Shown: piece after piece, positions 21,241-30,622 of the stretch
Position numbering within the stretch: the first letter of the stretch is position 1
How the letters are laid out: the number at the start of each line of letters is the position of its first letter
Assembly (NCBI GenBank): GCA_039519185.1
Contig: CM076854.1
Coordinates: 151,737,402 to 151,801,401, forward strand
Direction: 5' to 3'
DNA: 64,000 bases
Source of the DNA: Astragalus membranaceus
Lineage: Eukaryota > Streptophyta > Magnoliopsida > Fabales > Fabaceae
Position numbers and translations under genes: made by a program
The notes under the pieces: model-generated
Told to the model about the DNA's origin: nothing
What the model saw: the letters and a program-made list of their open reading frames with translations, nothing else
Databases searched by the model: none

Positions 21241-22474
21241 GTGAGAGGGGGCATGTGGATACGGTCAGAGTGGCGCGGGGGAGCAGGGGGAGTGTGTGAG
21301 GGATTGCTGGTGGAAGGGGCTGATGGTGATGAATCAGCAAGACATGGGTCTGTTTGGGTGGTGGGAGGGTCTGTATGGGTGGTGGGAGGGTCTGTTTGGG
21401 TGGTGGGAGGTGACTGGGGAGGGGTTGTCGAAGCTTGGGATAAATCCCAACATTGAAGTGGAGATGTAGGAGGCAAATATGGAAAGATAGTCTCATGGTG
21501 CACAACATTCCTAGAAACAAAGAGTTGTTTGGAGGCAACATCATAGACAATAGCTCCTTTAACATGAGGTTGGTGGCCAAGAAAAATCCCTTTCCTAGAA
21601 CGAGGATCAAACTTTGATCTCCCAGCAGTGAGAGTGGTAGCATAACATAAGCTACCAAACACTTTGAGTATAGTAAGGTCAGGTAGGCAGTCATGCAGAA
21701 GCTGAAATGGAGAGCATTTCTCCAGCACAGGAGAAGGCATCCTGTTGATAAAAAATACAGCATGCAAAATAGCATATGACCACAAATATTTAGGAATGGA
21801 AGATTGCAAAAGTAAGGCTCTAGCAACAGCCAAAATGTGCTGGTGTTTGCGCTCCACACGAGCATTCTGCTCTGGTGTTTCCACGCAGCTCAGTTGATGG
21901 ACAATGCCTTTCTTGGCACATAAGCCCTGTATTTTGAACTCAGTTCCATTGTCACTACGGAAAGCCTTCACAATGATGCCAAACTGGTTTTCAACCATGT
22001 TAACAAATGTATGCAAAAGAGGTTTAACTTCAGTTTTGGATTTCAGCATATAAATCCATGTAAAACGTGAAAAATCATCAACAATAGTCAGAAAATATTT
22101 GAATGCATGTATAGAGGGGAGGGAGCAGGGGCCCTAAACATCCAAGTGAACCAAATCAAAGGCACTTGAAGCTCTACTAGTGCTTAAAGGAAAATGTAAT
22201 TTTCTTTGCCTAGCTAAATGGCAAATATCACATACTAAATTTTTGTTAACAATCACTGAGGGAAAATCTTTATGAAGCATTTCTAGCTTATGGTGGGAAG
22301 CATGACCAAACCGATAGTGCCATATAGCAGATCCAGGAAGTATATTACCAGTGGACATCGAGCAAATGTCAACAGTAGGGAATGTATCACCATGGACAAA
22401 GTGGACCAATCAACCCTGTACCTTGCCCAAACCAATCTCTTTGCGTGAAGGGTCCTGAATAATGCATAAATCCC
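21129..22474 (-). pseudogene. Ale-like Copia integrase region
   Basis: GAG-pre-integrase (WHYRFGHASHHKLEML, CDICHLARQRKLHFP) is followed by the integrase core (FRSDNGTEFK; ETPEQNARVERKHQHIL) and the C-terminal region (GSLCYATTL; RKGIFLGHQPHVKGAIVYD). A Pro/Thr-rich linker with a repeated PPTTQTD block (about 21340-21420) precedes RT. Stops at about 22134 and 22410 (each at a position where the family has Trp) and a frameshift at about 21235 disable it. It is truncated at about 22474. Confidence 0.83.
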
Positions 22475-22850
22475 TAATGTTGATTTTCTTTTGAAGTATT
22501 TTTCCATTTCTAACATATTAAAGGAATATAATGTTGATGAATTACTTGATTCTAATACAAACATGAATAGAGTAGCATAATAGAAATTGGGGTAAATGCT
22601 AATTCTCAATAATCAATAGAGTATAAGGCGAAAATAAGAATAAAAGGAGCAACTTACTTAGATTAGTGTTTCTTTACTCATTTTCGATAAAAGACAAAAA
22701 TACGCTCCACCTTTAAAAATCTCCCACTTGCAAAATCACACATGTACTGCCGGTAGTGGCAACAATAAGCTAAATTTCAATAGACATTAAAGAAACTAAA
22801 AAGAGAATGGGGCAATTATTTTACCTTCAGACCTAAATGTGGATTGGAAA
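22475..22850. repeat. Duplicate of hAT 5' region (copy 1)
   Basis: About 375 bp nearly identical to 26057-26434, beginning ccctaatgttgattttc and ending aatgtggattgga. The copy contains the start of the hAT/TTF transposase (MEKYFKRKS on the minus strand) fused in frame to the Ale-like Copia. Only scattered single-base differences are seen. Confidence 0.9.
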
Positions 22851-23339
22851 ACTTTTAACAATTATGCTTTTACATAAGTATATCTTTTTTACAATTACAA
22901 TAATGCGTCTCGCTTCTACGTAATTTTGCAATTTTTTGTTTTTTGGTGAACTTTTAAAGTCGGTAAAAAATATAAGTGTGCAAGAAACTATGTTATTTAA
23001 TTTAATTTTTTTAGGTCCTATGTTGTCGGTTTCCCGAGTGTTCGGTTGGTTAGAAGTATTTCTATCAATCTTGTAATACCCGGTTCGAAACCGACAAATA
23101 ATAAAAGGAGGGTAAGAAAAAAAGAAATATTGAGGTATTCTAAAATACCTTTTTTTAATAAACTATCAAATGGGTGTAGTCAGATTTGTTATATTGTTAA
23201 TTGAAGGAAAAGAATATAGAAAAAATGAATAAGGTAATATTATTAACTTTTTGTCAAAACAAACTATCATTATTAATACTCAAGAGCACTATCAAAACAA
23301 ACTATCATTATTAATACTCAAAACAAACTATCATAACAT
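22851..23339. other. AT-rich spacer, no gene
   Basis: AT-rich DNA. It includes a tRNA-like patch at 23013-23096 (a ttggttagaagt A-box-like motif, ggttcgaaacc as B-box, and the flanking inverted repeat gtcggtttc/gaaaccgac) and a short repeat, aaacaaactatcattattaa, at about 23264 and 23298. Neither is a convincing gene. Confidence 0.4.
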
Positions 23340-26092
23340 TTACAATATCTTAGTCTTTTCTTTGCAATGTTTGAGATAACTCGTTGGTAATGCCCAATAT
23401 ATTTCTCATAAAATGCAATTTAAAAACAAATTCAAGACTACAAAGTAGACAATAATTGACGTGTTTCAACTCGTTGCTCTGAGCTTGTGCTATCTTCTAA
23501 AATTATATCAAGCACATCACACACAAAAGGAAACAAAGAAATCAACCATAGTAATGTACCATAACGTGAGCCCCATCTAATATCTCCAGGTCTTGTTAAT
23601 GTAGTTTTTTATTCAAGCCACGACCACTGGAATTTCTCCACTTTTCAATGTTTCAATTACTTTAAGAATTTGATGATCCGTCAAAAAAACCATTTATATG
23701 ATGATTAAACTAGTTACGAATTTCATTCTCTTGTACAATTGAAGGTAAGGGCACTTCGAGGGGCAATGATACAGATCCTCGAGAGAGAGAGAGAGAGGTT
23801 GCGAACCCTAGAGATGGGTTGTCATACGCCGTGGCGGCCGCCGTGCCTGCACCGGCCGATCTACTCCAGCTGACTGGGCGGCTAACCGTTGAAGACCCTT
23901 GGTTTCGAGACGAGTGGCTTTTTCCGGAGACGGCAGTCGTCGCCCCTGCGAAGGTGGATCCGAATCTTCCGATTGCAGTCGCTGTAAGATTCGGTGCGTT
24001 CTCCCCGGCGTTTGCTCCGCGTGTGGTGGTCGCCCCTGCGCAGGTCGTGGGTTGGGTGGTTCCGTACGCTGTGGCTGGTGTTGATGCTAGCTTCGGTGCG
24101 CTCTGGTTCGGATCTGTTGTTCAGAGTCGGATCTATTGGGTGCTGTGGGTCTCTCCCCCTGCGGTGGTTGCTCCTGTCCCGCCACCGCCTGAGCCTCCTC
24201 CCTGCGTCCGTCTGGTTCGGATCCGGCGCTGGTTGCAGCTCTGGATTGCGTTCGGGTTCGGATCGTGGGTTTCTGGTTTGGGTTCGGTTGCGCTGCTGTT
24301 CGGATTGCATTGATGCTGACTGTTTCTGGTTTGGGACTGTTGCGTTGGTTCGTAGATGCTGACTGTTTCTGGTTTGGCATTGGTGGCTGTCGTCACGAAA
24401 TTTGGACCCGCAGTCTCGCCTCCCCCCATTTCGGTGTGGGCCCTTTCCCTGTCGCTCGCGGTTCTGCTTGATTGTGCCTCGGTGTTGGCTGGGGGCGCAA
24501 TACCGCGGTGGTGGTTGGTGGCTCGACTTCCTCGATCAAGCTAGGTGCTGTCTCGGTGTTGGCCGGTGGCACGACTTCGCGATGATGGCTGGGGTCCTGC
24601 CGCCGGTGGTCTGGAGTGTGGTGACTCGATTGTGGTCTAAGGTTGTTTAGTTTAGAGGTCTTTGTTAGACTCTCTTTATTGTCCTTATTTCCAAGGGTTT
24701 TGGCTTAGTCCCCCCTTGTGCTTTTTGTATTGTTTTTATTTTTTAATAAATTCAGGCCTCCTGCCTGTTGCTTAAAAAAAATTACTTTAAGAATTTGACT
24801 TTCTCTAAGAAGATCTCTTCACTTACACGAAGCTCCAACAACATTAGATGAATTGTTAATTATAAGAAAAAAACCAAACAATGTCATCTTGTTTTTTTGT
24901 AGTTGCCACAAGTGACAATTGGAGTTGGTGAGCAAAACAATGAACATAGAACGCACAGTTATTTTCTTTTATGATCAAACTTTTGAGGTCGATGAATTCA
25001 CCTTGCATATTACTAGCCCCGTCATATCCTTGTCCACGAACTCTTGACAAACTTAAGCGATGTTTTGCAAACAAGGCCTCTAATGCTAATTTTAAAGATA
25101 TAGCACTTGTTTGCAACACGGACAATACCAAGAAACCGCTCAATAACATATCTTTTCTTGTCTACATAACGTAAAACAACAACCATAGTTTTCTCCTTAA
25201 TTGAAATGTCTCGAGATTCATAATTAAAATGGAAAACAATTCATCTTTAAAATCACCTAAAATAACTTTTGTGGCTTCATAAATAGCAGCTTTCACAATA
25301 TCTTTTCCAATGCTTGGTGACACTAATTTGAGATTCCCATGAGATTTTTTCAATACTCTATCAACTTATTTATTATTATTAGCTAGAAATTGTAGAACCT
25401 CAAGAAAAATTACCTTTATTCTTTGAATGCATCGATTCATCATCATCACGAAATGCCGACCCCAACCTCAATAAAAGTCTAATACAATCAATTGTTGCAG
25501 TCAGATGAATCTGATATTCCCTTTTGATCACATTTTATTGTTTGCTAAGAGAAACTTCAATATGTTGTTTCTGATTCATTAATGCATTACGTTTTCTCCA
25601 AGCTTGATTGTGAGCACTAGTAGGGCCTCCAGCGTGTTAAGTCTATCTTTCTTTTTCCAATTTAAAAACCTATCTGCCAAAAATGCATCTCAACCACTGT
25701 GTTCTCCAACTCCAATCACAAATCTCATAAGATAACAACATAAGCAAAACACAACATCTTTTGATACACTATATTCCAACCAATTACCATATTCAAGAAA
25801 CCAATCAGGAATAAACTTACGTAAAGAAGTCCCAAATTGTCGTTGCAGGAAAACATGCTTCATTGGTTAACAAAGCCCTTTTTGCAAATAAGCTCTTCGG
25901 ATTTCATCCTGGTTATTTGGATGATAACATGATATTTATTTCCTTTCTCCAGGATCAACAGGAAAGATTTTCTAAATCAACATCTATGAATCTTTTTTTC
26001 AAGGATGGGCCTGATTGTTGTCTTGATGTATTGTCCACTTCATTAACTTCTTGAGACCCTAATGTTGATTTTCTTTTGAAGTATTTTTCCAT
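23340..26092 (-). pseudogene. hAT-type transposase with TTF/MYM-type zinc finger, degenerate
   Basis: The minus strand starts at ATG 26092 (MEKYFKRKSTLGSQEV). Further pieces read: YHPNNQDEIRRAYLQKG (about 25.9 kb), the TTF-finger region LEYGNWLEYSVSKDVVFCLCCYL (about 25.7 kb), LVSPSIGKDIVKAAIYEAT (about 25.3 kb), RGQGYDGASNMQGEF and YVHCFAHQLQLSLV (24.9-25.05 kb, DUF4371), and finally CDVLDIILEDSTSSEQR and MRNILGITNELSQ (23.35-23.55 kb). Frameshifts and stops lie between the blocks. The C-terminal dimerisation domain is missing. A 1.1-kb poly(A) retroelement (23674-24780) interrupts it. It would be a DNA-cutting transposase or a TE-derived zinc-finger protein, and here it is dead. Confidence 0.8.
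23655..24798 (+). mobile_element. GC-rich poly(A) retroelement, copy A
   Basis: An insert (23674 to about 24780) flanked by the 18-19-bp TSD attactttaagaatttga (23656-23673, 24781-24798). It ends ttaataaattcaggcctcctg…cttaaaaaaa, a LINE-like tail. Removing it rejoins the hAT reading (…RESQIL/KVIETL…), which proves the insertion. The body is strikingly GC-rich compared with the neighbours, begins near a (ga)n run (23782-23800), and shows no reverse transcriptase, endonuclease or other domain that I recognise. A frame at 23819-24313 gives a Val/Ala/Pro-rich product. A second, 5'-truncated copy lies at 53512-54398. It may be a non-autonomous LINE derivative or a retrocopied non-coding RNA. Confidence 0.82.
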
Positions 26093-26434
26093 TTCTAACA
26101 TATTAAACGAATATAATGTTGATGAATTACTTGATTCTAATACAAACATGAATAGAGTAGCATAATAGAAATTGGGGTAAATACTAATTCTCAATAATCA
26201 ATACAGTATAAGACGAAAATAAGAATAAAAGGAGCAACTTACTTAGATTAGTGTTTCTTTACTCATTTTCGATAAAAGACAAAAATACGCTCCACCTTTA
26301 AAAATCTCCCACTTGCAAAATCACACATGTACTGCCGGTAGTGGCAACAATAAGCTAAATTTCAATAGACATTAAAAAAACTAAAAAGAGAACGGGGCAA
26401 TTATTTTACCTTCAGACCTAAATGTGGATTGGAG
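26057..26434. repeat. hAT 5' region (copy 2, in place)
   Basis: Counterpart of 22475-22850. Here it is continuous with the rest of the hAT pseudogene, so this is the original location and the other copy is the derived one. Confidence 0.88.
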
Positions 26435-27535
26435 AAGAGAGTAGTATAATAATGAGACTTGAAATAGAAAAGGCGAATCTTCCAAAATCTTGTGTATGAA
26501 GGAGTGGAAGATGAATTTCACCTGTTTCTGAAACTTTTCCTATGGCGAGGGGGTTGTTTACCAACTCGTGAGAACCTTAGAAGGAGACATGTGCCATGTG
26601 AGGAGGTATGTCCAATGAAGGAGTGGAAGATGAATTTCACCTGTTTCTGAACTGATCGCAGGCGCGGCTGGTGTGGGAAGCGAGCAAACTTACGGTTGCT
26701 GCACAACAGATTTCGCAACAGTCCATGAATTTTCGGACCTGGTTTTTTGCAGCATTGGATTCACTGTCCGTAGAAGATCAGAAGCTGTTTGCGCTGACCT
26801 GTTGGACTATCTGGAAGTGTAGAAACAATAAGGTTTGGGAGGGAATTAATATGTCTGCTACAGTGGCGTTAATTACAACTAGCCATTGATCACTTACATA
26901 CATGGGAAATTGCAAGACAAAAGCAAAATCACAGTAGCATAGGCAATGCAACAACCAACAGTGAGTGTGTGGCATGGAGGAAACCGGAAATAAGTACGCT
27001 TAAATGTAATATTGATGCTGCAATTTTTGATCAAGAGTGCAAATACAGCATGGCATGTGTATAAGGGATGAAAATAGTAGTTTCATGGAAGCCAAAACAA
27101 TGTGGTTTGAAGGAGTCAAGAAGCAGAAGCAATGAGATTATGGCATGCATTGATTTGGTTGAAAGACTTAGGCTTGGAGTCAATAACCATTGAGTCGGAT
27201 TGTGCCTCATGGTGAATGCTAACCAAAGCAACGTCTAACAACTCAGATTTTGGAACTATTATTTTTCATTGTAATTTTTTGCTTTCACAGTTATCAAGCT
27301 ATAGGATTAGCTATGTTAGGAGACAAGCGAATTTTGTTGCTCATTCTCTTGCAATGGCATCAAGATACTATACTAGCTCCCAAGTTCATTACATTGTTCT
27401 AAGTTGTATTACAAATATTATTAAAAGTGAAATGATATGAGTTTATTTTGGTAATAAAAAAAAGTGGATTGGAGAAGAGAGTAGTATAATAAAGAGACTT
27501 GAAATAGAAAAGGCGAATCTTCCAAAATCTTGTGT
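26424..27535 (+). mobile_element. L1-type LINE 3' fragment with 72-bp flanking repeats
   Basis: The insert 26496-27463 is flanked by a 72-bp direct repeat (26424-26495 and 27464-27535, one mismatch) and ends taataaaaaaaa. It contains the C-terminal zf-RVT region (CLPTRENLRRRHVPCEEVCP) and an RNase H-like region with several frameshifts and stops (…FRTWFFAALDSL; LTCWTIWKCRNNKVWEG; IRDENSSFMEAK). The 5' end is truncated and rearranged: a 37-bp block (gaaggagtggaagatgaatt and onward) occurs at 26499 and again at 26616. The flanking repeat is much longer than the usual LINE TSD of under 20 bp. Confidence 0.78.
26533..27440 (+). pseudogene. LINE ORF2 C-terminus (zf-RVT plus RNase H), broken
   Basis: Readable in pieces over all three plus frames. 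zf-RVT is at 26540-26700, then SKLTVAAQQ … LTCWTIWKCRNNKVWEG to 26850, then an RNase H RVT_3-like domain 26960-27440 (KCNIDAAIFDQ; CVIRDENSS; WLKDLGLESITIESDC; RRQANFVAHSLAMASRYY). Several in-frame stops. In intact LINEs this follows reverse transcriptase and removes RNA from the hybrid. It is not functional here. Confidence 0.75.
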
Positions 27536-27545
27536 GTGGTGATAT

Positions 27546-27925
27546 TGGCTTCAAAATTCTTGCATTTCATTTGGCATCGGATTTCTTGCATTCAATGTAT
27601 GATGTTTCTTTGGTGGTGATATAGGCTTATTTGGTTAATTGGTTTTTTCCATACCTGGAGTTTTCTTTTCCATTTCACTAGTTTTTTACACGGGCATACG
27701 CACGGGTGATACTGTATGGTCGGTGTATTGCCATGAAGTTATAATAGTAATTTGGAAGATAATTATAAGTTGTGAACAATGTCCAAAATGTATGATTTGA
27801 AATTCAAAGTGGAGAGAGATAGGTATTATGTCATATAACATACGAAAAAAAAATTATATTGAGTCGAAGAAATTAAAGGAGATTGACAATCAGAATTACA
27901 TTGATCCATAATAATGTATTTGGAC
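27546..27925. other. AT-rich spacer
   Basis: I see no gene, repeat array or clear element end between the LINE flank and the minisatellite. Confidence 0.5.
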
Positions 27926-28170
27926 ATTAGAGGTAAAATATGCATCCTCGTTGACCCTCCCGTTTGCATCCTCGTTGGCCCTCCCGTTGGCACTCTTGTT
28001 GGCGCTCTCATTACCTCTCCCGTTGACGCTCTCGTTGCCACTCCCGTTGGCACTCATGTTGGCACTTCCGCTCTCGTTGCCACTCCCGTTGGCGGTCTCA
28101 TTGCCACTCCCGTTGGCACTCTCGTTGATGCTCTAGCTAACACTTTCGTTGGCACTCCTGTTGGCATTTT
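27926..28170. repeat. Imperfect minisatellite ctcccgttggca(ct)
   Basis: About 15 imperfect copies of a 12/18-bp unit such as ctcgttgccactcccgttgg. The plus frame 27914-28189 gives a repetitive peptide (PVGTLVGAL-like) open for 91 codons, and the other two plus frames and the minus strand are also open over much of the array, as expected from a 3n-bp repeat. I treat the frames as by-products, not genes. Confidence 0.75.
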
Positions 28171-28189
28171 ATTTTATCAAAAAAAATGA

Positions 28190-28823
28190 TTGATTTTAGT
28201 AGTTTTAATAGAAAGATTATAGTAAATAATAAATTTTAGATTATTTAATAATTTAATAGTTTAATCATTTTAATTAAATTATTAAATCATTAAAAAAATT
28301 GTTTTGGAATTTTGGATAGTGGTTAAATATTGTTTTTGACAATTGTTAGTTGTTAGATTGATTTATTTTAATAGTTTTAATAGATAGATTATAATAAATA
28401 GTAGTAAGAATTATTATAATTGCTTTTTTGATCAAAAAAATCTGCGAGCGGGAGACACTGTTGTAAATAAATTATAGTAAGAATAATAGTTTATTAATGT
28501 AACTACATTATTATAAATCTTCCAGCGGGTGACACTGTTGACACTGCTGTAAATAATTGATTATTATAATAAATTTTAGGTTGATTTTTTTATTATTATA
28601 GTAAGAATCTGTCAATAGTAAAAATTATAGTAAGAATTATAATAAATAGTAGTTTTAATTGATTTATTATAATAATAATTGTAAGAGCTTCCGGCGGTTT
28701 GTCACTCTCCCTCATCATTCTAAAAGTTGCTAGTTGTCTAACTCAAAATAGTAGTTTTAACGGGCAGCTTTTAGCAGCTTTTTTTGCTGGTATGTGTTTT
28801 TAAGGTGTGTCAGTTTTTTCTTT
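28190..28823. other. AT-rich low-complexity block
   Basis: Repeated variants of tagttttaatagatagattataataaat and tagtaagaattat, with two copies of a 'gcggg(t/a)gacactgttg' block (about 28450 and 28525). No coding evidence. Confidence 0.55.
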
Positions 28824-28999
28824 TAATGCGCCAGTCTCTTTTTTATGCGCCAAACCTTGATTTTTGTGCCAGTAAGACTGACTGTGCGCCAATTAAAGCT
28901 GACTGCGAAAAATGCGCCAGTTCTTTTTTTCATGCGCCAGACCTTTTTTTTTGCACCAGTAATACTGAATGTGCATCAGTTAAAGCTAATTGCGAAAAA
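28824..28999. repeat. 90-bp tandem duplication
   Basis: Two diverged copies of a unit running from tgcgccag through tttttt(t)atgcgcca(a/g)acctt, ccagtaa(g/t)actga and gctgactgcgaaaa (about 28827-28908 and 28914-28999). Frames 28784-29092 and 28845-29081 are open across it but have no known domain. Confidence 0.7.
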
Positions 29000-29207
29000 A
29001 GGGGAAAAAGGCTGCAAAAAGCTACGTTTTTTTGGCTTTTGCGGATCATTTACCAAATTGCCCCTAATTTTGGACAAATGACAGATTCTTAAGATGTCTA
29101 AATTTGACATTTTCCTAGCCATTGATTTTATTATAGTAGAGTAGATTTCGTGTATCCTTTTCTTTTCCTTTTTTTTAATTTAATGACTTGTTTTAAAAGC
29201 ATTTTAG

Positions 29208-29606
29208 AAATGTCGTGGTCCCGTTCCCGGGGATTCCAACACCACAAGAAGTGGAGGCAATGGGACTTTGGCAAACCTTACTCTGGCTGGAGGCATTGGG
29301 GATGACTTCTGTTTCCATAGAACTGGATTGTCTTCCGGTTGTAAATGACTTGATGGCAGACCCTTTACCGAATACTGAGTTTGGTGTGTTAATCTCTATT
29401 TGTAAAACTTTTTTAATTAATTATCCAAGCTTTCAGGTTAGCTTTGTTAGGAGACAAGCAAATCTTGCCGCTCATACTCTAGCTCTGGAATCAAGATTAT
29501 ATGCTAGCTCCAATGTTTTTGATTTGATTCCATTCTGTATTGAGACTATTTTATATAATGAAATGATTTAAGTTTGTCGCTGTGAAAAAAAAATGTCGTG
29601 GTCCCG
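29208..29606 (+). mobile_element. Short 5'-truncated LINE insertion
   Basis: A perfect 16-bp TSD, aaatgtcgtggtcccg (29208-29223 and 29591-29606), encloses 367 bp ending in about eight A residues. The insert encodes the last part of a LINE RNase H domain. This is a textbook 5'-truncated target-primed reverse-transcription product. Confidence 0.93.
29224..29571 (+). pseudogene. LINE RNase H domain (C-terminal part)
   Basis: An open frame of about 115 codons reading VEAMGLWQTLLWLEALGM, SIELDCLPVVNDLM, SFVRRQANLAAHTLALESRLY and ending ILYNEMI-stop. It matches the C-terminal half of the RVT_3 RNase H-like domain of plant L1 LINEs, and resembles the more broken copy at 27200-27440 (shared RRQAN…AH-LA and EMI end). 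It lacks the N-terminal part and any promoter of its own. Confidence 0.85.
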
Positions 29607-29674
29607 AGGCAAGTGAGGTGACTATCAGTTTTCAAAATATAATAATAACCGGAACTTCCTCCCATGCATCATGA

Positions 29675-29675
<1 letters not shown>

Positions 29676-29720
<45 letters not shown>
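29676..29720. repeat. (AT)n microsatellite
   Basis: A run of about 20 ta/at dinucleotides. Confidence 0.95.
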
Positions 29721-29722
<2 letters not shown>

Positions 29723-29884
29723 TTATACGTAATTTATTAAATCATTTAAACTAATAATTTAGTAGAATACAATTTTGTTGGTTAATTATTTATTCAATTA
29801 TTTTATCTAAATATGAAACAACCAAAAAAGGCATCTTTAAAAAAACTATTAAAAAATCATTTTGAATAGTTAAATTTTTCTGAA

Positions 29885-30622
29885 CTCTAAAGCAGGGCTG
29901 GACAAACGGTCGGGTGATACGGATTCGGTTTGAAAATGGCTGATCTGAAGTAAAACCGAGGAGTTGATGAAGCACCCATTTTCGACCGTTTTGAGCATCG
30001 GTTTCGGCAGTGGCGGTTCTGTCGGGTGGCGGTTCCGACAGGCGGTTTTGTTCGGTTTAAATCTTTTAAAAATTTCTCATCGAAACGGAGGTTGCAGAGA
30101 AAGAGGAAGGTTGCTGGAGAGCAAGATTGCAGAAAAAATGGAGGGGAGAAAGAGACGAGGGAGTGGGAAAGATAACGAGATAAGAGAGGAAATAACCCTG
30201 CGATTGAATAAAAGTTGTCAGGAAAATTTATATAGTGTTTTCTATAATTATTTATTTATTATAATAATATTGTAAAAGTCTACATTGATTTGAAATTTAA
30301 ACATTAAAGTATGGCAACACATGTGATACTTTGTCATTATGTTTCTTTTTTAATGTAGGTATGCAGCGGTGACAGACTTATGGAAGAGCTGCAAAAGAGA
30401 AATATTATAAATTCTGGGTTAGTATTTAGAAGTGGCGGTTGGTTTCGGATATCCCTGGTTTGAATCTTACAAGACCACACCCGCCCAAAGAAATTCATTT
30501 TTACCTATATTTTCTTTCTTCAGGACCCGTCACCCGAAATAAACCACCCGCATCGACCATTTTTGTTCGGATGTGTCGGTTCTCAGCTCCGTTATTTATT
30601 TTTGTCCAGCCCTACCCTAAAG
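29885..30622. mobile_element. Non-autonomous hAT-like element (722 bp)
   Basis: The termini cagggctggacaaa (29893) and tttgtccagcccta (ending 30614) are inverted repeats of hAT type. They are flanked by the 8-bp candidate TSD ctctaaag / ccctaaag (29885-29892, 30615-30622; one mismatch). The subterminal regions are rich in ggcggtt and cgggt motifs and their complements. No transposase. A 103-codon frame at 29964-30275 has no domain. Confidence 0.82.

Larger units (their letters stand above)
19380..22474 (-). mobile_element. Ale-like Copia element, 5'-truncated
   Basis: The minus strand holds GAG-pre-integrase to RNase H followed by the purine tract gcttgtggggggg (19569-19581) and probable 3' LTR sequence to about 19380. 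The gag, protease and 5' LTR are absent. The homology ends abruptly at about 22474, where DNA from the hAT 5' region begins. The LTR end could not be placed. Confidence 0.7.

Noticed and set aside
21187..21456. Gly/Val-rich plus frame opposite the Ale-like integrase-RT linker
   Set aside because: Antisense of the Pro/Thr-rich PPTTQTD repeats on the minus strand.
23013..23096. tRNA-like sequence with ggttcgaaacc
   Set aside because: The inverted repeat gtcggtttc/gaaaccgac overlaps the T-loop position, leaving no room for both a T stem and an acceptor stem, so it cannot fold as a tRNA. No poly(A) tail or TSD for a SINE.
23819..24313. 165-codon open frame in GC-rich retroelement A (and long frames on the opposite strand)
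   Set aside because: It lacks an ATG start at its head (TTG), it is Val/Ala/Pro-rich, and frames are open on both strands as expected for GC-rich DNA. Copy B disrupts the same frame near its 5' end.
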